A DNA stretch of 64,000 nucleotides, taken from positions 186,001 through 250,000 of the forward strand of contig CAWERR010000008.1 of assembly GCA_963811585.1 (NCBI GenBank). Direction: 5' to 3'. The stretch's first letter is position 1, and each line of letters opens with the position of its first letter. The translations under genes were made by a program, and so were the position numbers. Of this stretch, positions 59,930 to 64,000 are shown piece after piece. The notes under the pieces were generated by a model that was not told the origin of the DNA, ran no database searches, and saw only the letters and a list, made by a program, of their open reading frames with translations. This DNA comes from JACDHG01 sp963811585. GTDB lineage: Bacteria; Actinomycetota; Actinomycetes; Propionibacteriales; Nocardioidaceae.

Positions 59930-61010
59930 GCGGTTCTACCTGCACATAGGCGCGCCGAAAACCGGGACCACCTATCTCCAGCAAGTGCTCCACCGCAACC
60001 GACGCCAGCTGAAGGCGGCCGGTGTGCTGTACCCACGAAACCCAGGCGACGCGCACCACTCCGCGTTGTGGGATCTGCGCGGGGCGGGGGAGAAGCGGGA
60101 CTACGGTCGCGACATCCGCGGCGACTGGGATCGATGTGTTCGCCTCGTCAGCAAGTGGGACGGCCCGACCGCTGTCATGTCGAGCGAGCTGTTCGTCTAT
60201 GCCGACCGCGCCGAGTGCAAACGTGCGCTGACTGCCTTCGGGGACACCGAGGTCCACGTGATCTACACCGCCCGCGATCTGGTACGACAGGCGCCCGCGG
60301 TCTGGCAGGAACGGCTCAAGAACCAGCACACGCTCGGGTATGACGCGTTTCTCGCCGACGTGCTTGGACCCCGCAAGAGCGCCATGTCCAAAGGGTTCTG
60401 GAGCGCACAGGACGCCCCGACCGCGCTAAAGAGGTGGTCACAAGGCCTCCCTCCCGAGCAGGTCCACGTCGTCACGACTCCGCAGCCGGGAGCCGCGCCG
60501 AGCCTGCTCTGGGAGCGATTCGCCAGCGTCATCGGCGTCGACCCCGCGGCCTTCGACATCGACGTGCCGGTCGTCAACACGTCGATGAGCGTCACGGCGG
60601 CCGAGGTCCTGCGCCGATACAACATCCGCCACGGGAAGTCGATGGCTCACATCGACTACCGGCGGCTCGTCAAGACCGACCTGTTTCAAACCCTGACCGA
60701 GGTCGTGCACGACGACTCCAAGCTCACGTTGACCGCAGCGCAGGAGCGAGCTTTCATCGAGCAGGGCAAGGTCATTTCCGACGCGATCCGCGTCAGCGGG
60801 TATGACGTCGTGGGATCTCTCGATGAACTCGTCCCCACGCAGCCCGGCCGCGTGGCCAGCGCCAAACCGAGCAAGCGCCCCGATGACGTGAACGACCAGG
60901 AGGTCAACGCGGCCCTGTTCGACGTGGTCGACCAGTTGTTACGGGATGCCCGCAAGCAACGCGTCAAGAAGCCGGAGCCGGAGCACGATACGAACGGATC
61001 TACCGCTTGA
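59922..61010 (+). CDS. Sulfotransferase-like protein 2
   Basis: 362 residues. MTERFYLHIGAPKTGTTYLQ, then DLRGAGEKRDYGRDIRGDWD, AVMSSELFVYADRAECKRAL, VHVIYTARDLVRQAPAVWQE (3'-phosphate-binding Arg region), WSAQDAPTALKRWSQGLPPE, VNTSMSVTAAEVLRRYNIRH and VSGYDVVGSLDELVPTQPG. The loop PKTGTTYLQ is the PAPS-binding motif. Co-translated with protein 1 (8-base overlap) and convergent with protein 3 (11-base overlap). Substrate unknown. Confidence 0.85.
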   Translation: MTERFYLHIGAPKTGTTYLQQVLHRNRRQLKAAGVLYPRNPGDAHHSALWDLRGAGEKRDYGRDIRGDWDRCVRLVSKWDGPTAVMSSELFVYADRAECKRALTAFGDTEVHVIYTARDLVRQAPAVWQERLKNQHTLGYDAFLADVLGPRKSAMSKGFWSAQDAPTALKRWSQGLPPEQVHVVTTPQPGAAPSLLWERFASVIGVDPAAFDIDVPVVNTSMSVTAAEVLRRYNIRHGKSMAHIDYRRLVKTDLFQTLTEVVHDDSKLTLTAAQERAFIEQGKVISDAIRVSGYDVVGSLDELVPTQPGRVASAKPSKRPDDVNDQEVNAALFDVVDQLLRDARKQRVKKPEPEHDTNGSTA

Positions 61011-62190
61011 GCCCGAGACGGCGGGCGACCCGGCCGACCCGGCCACGCACCTTCCAGTAGGCATCCGTGCCCCGGTCGCGCAGCGTGCGTCGGCGAGGTG
61101 GTGCCCCCCCGGCCTCGAGTTGGAGCTCCACGAGCCGCCGCCGCTGGCGCCCACTGTGCTGCAGGAGGCCGCTGGCGGCACGGATCGCGGCCGACGCCAG
61201 GTCCTGCTCGCTCAGGCCGGTCGGCGACACGTAGTCCTGATGCTCCGATCGCATCGGCATCAGCTCCTCGAGGTCGCCCACGATGTGGTAGCCGACGTCG
61301 GCCAGCTCACCGATGAGCCGTCGCGACCGCTGCTCCACCCACTCGATGCGACCGTCGGGCAGCACCAGCTTGGGCAGCTGGCCGCCGAGGATCTCCTCGG
61401 CCAGCACCTTGCGGACCAGGGGGTCGTAGTGCTCGTCGGCCATGCCCAGCACGTCGAAGTTCATCCGACGGACGAGCTCCGTCTCGGCAACACCCATCGA
61501 CGTGTTGGACCGGGGGATGTCGGTGTCGTAGCGCGCTGCCTCGAGTCCCGTCGCCTCACAGAACCGCCTCCACAACGTGTCTGCCGGCGCCCCCTCGTGT
61601 GGCACCGTCACGACGTGGATCTGTGCGGGCGGCACAACGTCGGCCCAACGCTGGAGCACCAGCGTGGCGTCGTGCATGCCCCAGAAGAGCTCACCGAACG
61701 GCGCGGGCGCGGCAAGACCGTGCTCGATCAGGTCATCGACGAACTGCTCTAGCGTCACGGTGTGCTTGTGCTTGATGTGCTCTTGCCAGTCCGAGACCAG
61801 CTGCCGCGCCAAGTCCCGGGCTGTGAACACGACGTGCACCTCGGCCGGCTGCACTGACGCCAGACCCGTCGCGATGCGAGCCGGTTTGGTCCCGCCGAGC
61901 AGTTCGTTGGAGACGATGACGGTGTCGCCGGCCCAGTCGCGGGCACGGCTCGCGACCTCGCCCCACTCACCCCGGAACTTGCCCGGTCCGGCGCTGCCCC
62001 ACCCGACACCGCGGAAGTCCTGCATCGACCGGAAGGACTGACCGGTGTCGGAGTAGGGGTACAGCACACCTTGCGTGGCCAGCACGTCCCGGTTCTTGAA
62101 GAGCACGTTCTGCAGGTACGTCGTTCCCGTCTTGGGCGCGCCCACGTGGAAGAAGACCCGCTTGGCCGGGTCGCTCGCGGGGCTGGTCAT
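61000..62190 (-). CDS. Sulfotransferase-like protein 3
   Basis: 396 residues. RVFFHVGAPKTGTTYLQNVL at the N terminus, WAGDTVIVSNELLGGTKPAR, VHVVFTARDLARQLVSDWQE, HVVTVPHEGAPADTLWRRFC, RSNTSMGVAETELVRRMNFD and IGELADVGYHIVGDLEELMP. A long basic tail (WKVRGRVGRVARRLGLKR) is present. The ATG overlaps the stop of protein 4 by 4 bases, so proteins 4 and 3 are an operon running the opposite way to 1 and 2. Confidence 0.85.
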   Translation of the reverse strand: MTSPASDPAKRVFFHVGAPKTGTTYLQNVLFKNRDVLATQGVLYPYSDTGQSFRSMQDFRGVGWGSAGPGKFRGEWGEVASRARDWAGDTVIVSNELLGGTKPARIATGLASVQPAEVHVVFTARDLARQLVSDWQEHIKHKHTVTLEQFVDDLIEHGLAAPAPFGELFWGMHDATLVLQRWADVVPPAQIHVVTVPHEGAPADTLWRRFCEATGLEAARYDTDIPRSNTSMGVAETELVRRMNFDVLGMADEHYDPLVRKVLAEEILGGQLPKLVLPDGRIEWVEQRSRRLIGELADVGYHIVGDLEELMPMRSEHQDYVSPTGLSEQDLASAAIRAASGLLQHSGRQRRRLVELQLEAGGAPPRRRTLRDRGTDAYWKVRGRVGRVARRLGLKR

Positions 62191-63278
62191 CGGTTCCCTC
62201 GGGGTCTCAGTGCGCGGATAAGGCGACGCGCCTCATGCCGCCCTTTCTCTGTCCGACTCGGGTCGGCGGTCAACACGGTCGCAAGCACTTCGACCGCCGC
62301 GTCGGCCACCCTGCCCGTCTTCAGTCCTTTCACCGGCCCGAACGCGTCGTCTGCAGGGATGAGGTCGTCAAGATCGCCGACGATGTCGTACCCAGCCTCC
62401 GCGAGCTGTCGGCGCACGGCGTCGGAGGTCTTGAGCACCTGATCGCGATGGCGGTTGGGGACGCGCAGCCGCTGACCGGCAGACCCGCGGTCGGCCAGCT
62501 GGTTGAACCGGTTCTTCACCAGCCGCTCGTAGTCCGGCCAGCTGAGGTCCTCGGGCAAGACCACGTTGAGCCGTCGCAGCACTTCTGCTTCAGAGGTGGC
62601 CAGTGACACGTTGGTGCGCGCGATGTTCATGTCGAACCCGTCGGCGTCGATGCCCAGCACTGCGCAGAACCGTTCCCACAACGCGTTGCTGTCGCCCGTT
62701 CGCTGCGGAAGGGTGACGACGTGGATGTGGTCGGCAGGTAGATGCTTGCCCCATCGCGCCAGCACCTCCACAGCATTCTGCGCACTCCAGAACCTGTGGT
62801 TCCCGCCGCCAGGCTGGTAGCTCAGCACGGCACGGAGGAAGCGGGGGTAGGTGCGCTTACGACGATTCTTGAGCGACTCCTGCCACACGGCTGGTATCTG
62901 CCGGGCGAGATCACGCGCACCGTAGATGACATGCACTTGCGCCGGTTGCAGCGATCTCAGCGCTGTCTGGATATGTTCGGTGGACGCTGCAGCCAACACC
63001 TCGTGGGAGATCACCACCGACCGCGTGTTGCACGCCATCGTCTTCTTCGCCAGCTCGTCCCAAGCGCCCTCAGTCGCAGGGTCGTCATACCCGCCGAACG
63101 ACAGGCCGCGCAGGTCGAGCGCGGCGCGGAAGTGGTCGATCGGCCGACCTGGAAACGTCACTCCCTGCTCAGCAAGGCGTCTCTTGTTGCGCCACAAAGC
63201 CTCTTGCAGGTACGTCGTTCCCGTCTTCGGGGGACCGATGTGCAGATAAACGGTCGACGGGTGGCGGGGCACCCGCAC
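62187..63278 (-). CDS. Sulfotransferase-like protein 4
   Basis: 363 residues. GTG or ATG-type start: RVPRHPSTVYLHIGPPKTGT (PAPS loop PKTGTTYLQ), FRAALDLRGLSFGGYDDPAT, RSVVISHEVLAAASTEHIQT, VHVIYGARDLARQIPAVWQE, FWSAQNAVEVLARWGKHLPA, TNVSLATSEAEVLRRLNVVL, LAEAGYDIVGDLDDLIPADD. Closest in style to proteins 1 and 2. It is divergent from the glfT2-like gene that starts at 63413, with about 135 bases between, suggesting a shared control region. Confidence 0.85.
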   Translation of the reverse strand: MRVPRHPSTVYLHIGPPKTGTTYLQEALWRNKRRLAEQGVTFPGRPIDHFRAALDLRGLSFGGYDDPATEGAWDELAKKTMACNTRSVVISHEVLAAASTEHIQTALRSLQPAQVHVIYGARDLARQIPAVWQESLKNRRKRTYPRFLRAVLSYQPGGGNHRFWSAQNAVEVLARWGKHLPADHIHVVTLPQRTGDSNALWERFCAVLGIDADGFDMNIARTNVSLATSEAEVLRRLNVVLPEDLSWPDYERLVKNRFNQLADRGSAGQRLRVPNRHRDQVLKTSDAVRRQLAEAGYDIVGDLDDLIPADDAFGPVKGLKTGRVADAAVEVLATVLTADPSRTEKGRHEARRLIRALRPRGNR

Positions 63279-63412
63279 ATGTTAGTGCCCTGCCGTGCGC
63301 CCCTCGTCTGGTCGCAGTCTCCAGGCGCGCGCGCCGCTCGCGAACGAACGGCGCACCAGAGCCCCACTGATACCGTGAGGGCCGTTCTTCCGCCCAGATC
63401 CGAGGATTTACT

Positions 63413-64000
63413 TTGTCTGACACCGCCGAGGCTCCGTTGCGAACTGCCGAGGGCACGCCAACATCTGCCCGCAGCCTGCGCATCGTCCAGCGGACCATCA
63501 TCCGCGTCGATCAAGAGCTCGACATCCGCCCGCTGTACGTCAATGGGTTGTCAGGTTTCGGTGGTGGTGAGAGCACCTCGCGGCAGTCAGGTGCCGGCGG
63601 CGACATCGAAGAGGACCGACCTGTCGGGCGCAAAGGGTCGAAGAAGAGTGAGTACGACGAGACCGCTACCGACGTAGTCGAGGGCCTGAGCGGGTTCGGC
63701 GAGATCACCGCGAAGGGCGCCGTCGCGAAGCCGGAGCATCGACTGACTTTCGGCACCTACTTCAACGCGTTCCCTGCCAGCTATTGGCGGCGTTGGACCA
63801 ACCTGGAGACGGTGAAGCTCGTCGCCACCATCTCGGGGCACGGGACGCTGCTCGTCTATCGATCCACCGCCAAAGGTCATGTGCAGCGCGCCGACGCCGC
63901 AATCGTCAACACGTCCAAGCGGCTGAGGGTGGAGTTCGACCTGCCGCTCAAGCCGTTCATCGACGGCGGCTGGTACTGGTTCGACATCGAAGGGGGCGAC
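63413..64000 (+). CDS. glfT2: GlfT2-like galactofuranosyltransferase, 3' end beyond window
   Basis: Open from TTG 63413 (LSDTAEAPLRTAEGTPTSAR) to the window edge, 196 codons without a stop. The N-terminal beta-barrel of GlfT2 is recognisable: LRIVQRTIIRVDQELDIRPL, a Gly/Ser-rich insertion (GLSGFGGGESTSRQSG), then the highly conserved FGTYFNAFPASYWRRWTNLE, VKLVATISGHGTLLVYRSTA and PLKPFIDGGWYWFDIEGGD. GlfT2 polymerises galactofuranose into cell-wall galactan; the catalytic GT-A domain lies outside. The TTG start is preceded by GAGGA. The insertion of about 60 residues compared with the mycobacterial N-terminus is unusual. Confidence 0.88.
   Translation, partial: MSDTAEAPLRTAEGTPTSARSLRIVQRTIIRVDQELDIRPLYVNGLSGFGGGESTSRQSGAGGDIEEDRPVGRKGSKKSEYDETATDVVEGLSGFGEITAKGAVAKPEHRLTFGTYFNAFPASYWRRWTNLETVKLVATISGHGTLLVYRSTAKGHVQRADAAIVNTSKRLRVEFDLPLKPFIDGGWYWFDIEGGD

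Overview
The window is high-GC actinobacterial chromosome with strong G/C third-position preference and many GTG/TTG starts. Markers include a WhiB protein, a PonA2-like penicillin-binding protein with a PASTA domain, a 6C RNA, MarP, Crp and a GlfT2-type galactofuranosyltransferase. Gene order from about 14 to 55 kb closely parallels the Mycobacterium tuberculosis Rv3683-to-Rv3649 neighbourhood as I remember it. Absence of mycolate genes and the general protein style suggest Propionibacteriales/Nocardioidaceae, but that family assignment is inference.

Layout. 0-4.5 kb: two broken hypothetical genes on the minus strand, a membrane protein, and a histidine kinase/LuxR regulator pair. 4.5-5.3 kb: a probable scar of an integrated element (tRNA 3' fragment, excisionase remnant) beside tRNA-Ser, then the SRP RNA. 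5.6-13.2 kb: VOC protein, dnaX, acyl-ACP desaturase, recR, DUF5063, lysC and asd. 13.2-21.1 kb: membrane protein, tRNA-Pro, metallophosphoesterase, YqeY, ponA2-like gene, whiB and two ArsA-like ATPases. 21.1-25.4 kb: a 22-bp tandem array, scoAB, an ECF sigma factor with its membrane partner, and a hydrolase. 25.5-33.7 kb: DUF4177, RidA, NUDIX, two metallo-beta-lactamase-fold genes, crp, nth, a thioredoxin-like protein, NUDIX, marP and an epoxide-hydrolase-like gene. 33.7-44.8 kb: holin-like protein, nhaA, acs, two acetate-type sodium symporters with small partner proteins, and a LytTR-regulator/LytS-kinase pair that probably controls them. 44.8-53.3 kb: methyltransferase, conserved hypothetical, HAD hydrolase, 6C RNA, ssd and a Flp/Tad pilus cluster. 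53.4-58.7 kb: Lhr/MrfA-type helicase, STAS protein and hppA. 58.8-64 kb: four paralogous sulfotransferase-like genes in two convergent pairs, then the start of a glfT2 homologue.

In long stretches (about 0.6-1.4, 5.6-13.2, 15.7-22.2, 25.8-33.6, 36-41, 45-47.6 kb) nearly every gene, including essential ones, is split by single-base frame breaks. Most look like one-base insertions; the rest look like shortened homopolymers. I read this as uncorrected assembly error and annotate these genes as single loci with frame breaks, not as pseudogenes. Other stretches (2.3-4.5, 13.2-15.6, 22.3-25.7, 33.7-35.9, 42.5-44.7 and most of 48-64 kb) are clean.

Functional themes are cell-envelope construction (PonA2, GlfT2, sulfotransferases), pilus assembly, acetate uptake and activation (ActP, Acs, LytS/LytR), acid and membrane-energy homeostasis (MarP, NhaA, HppA), and DNA maintenance (DnaX, RecR, Nth, helicase).
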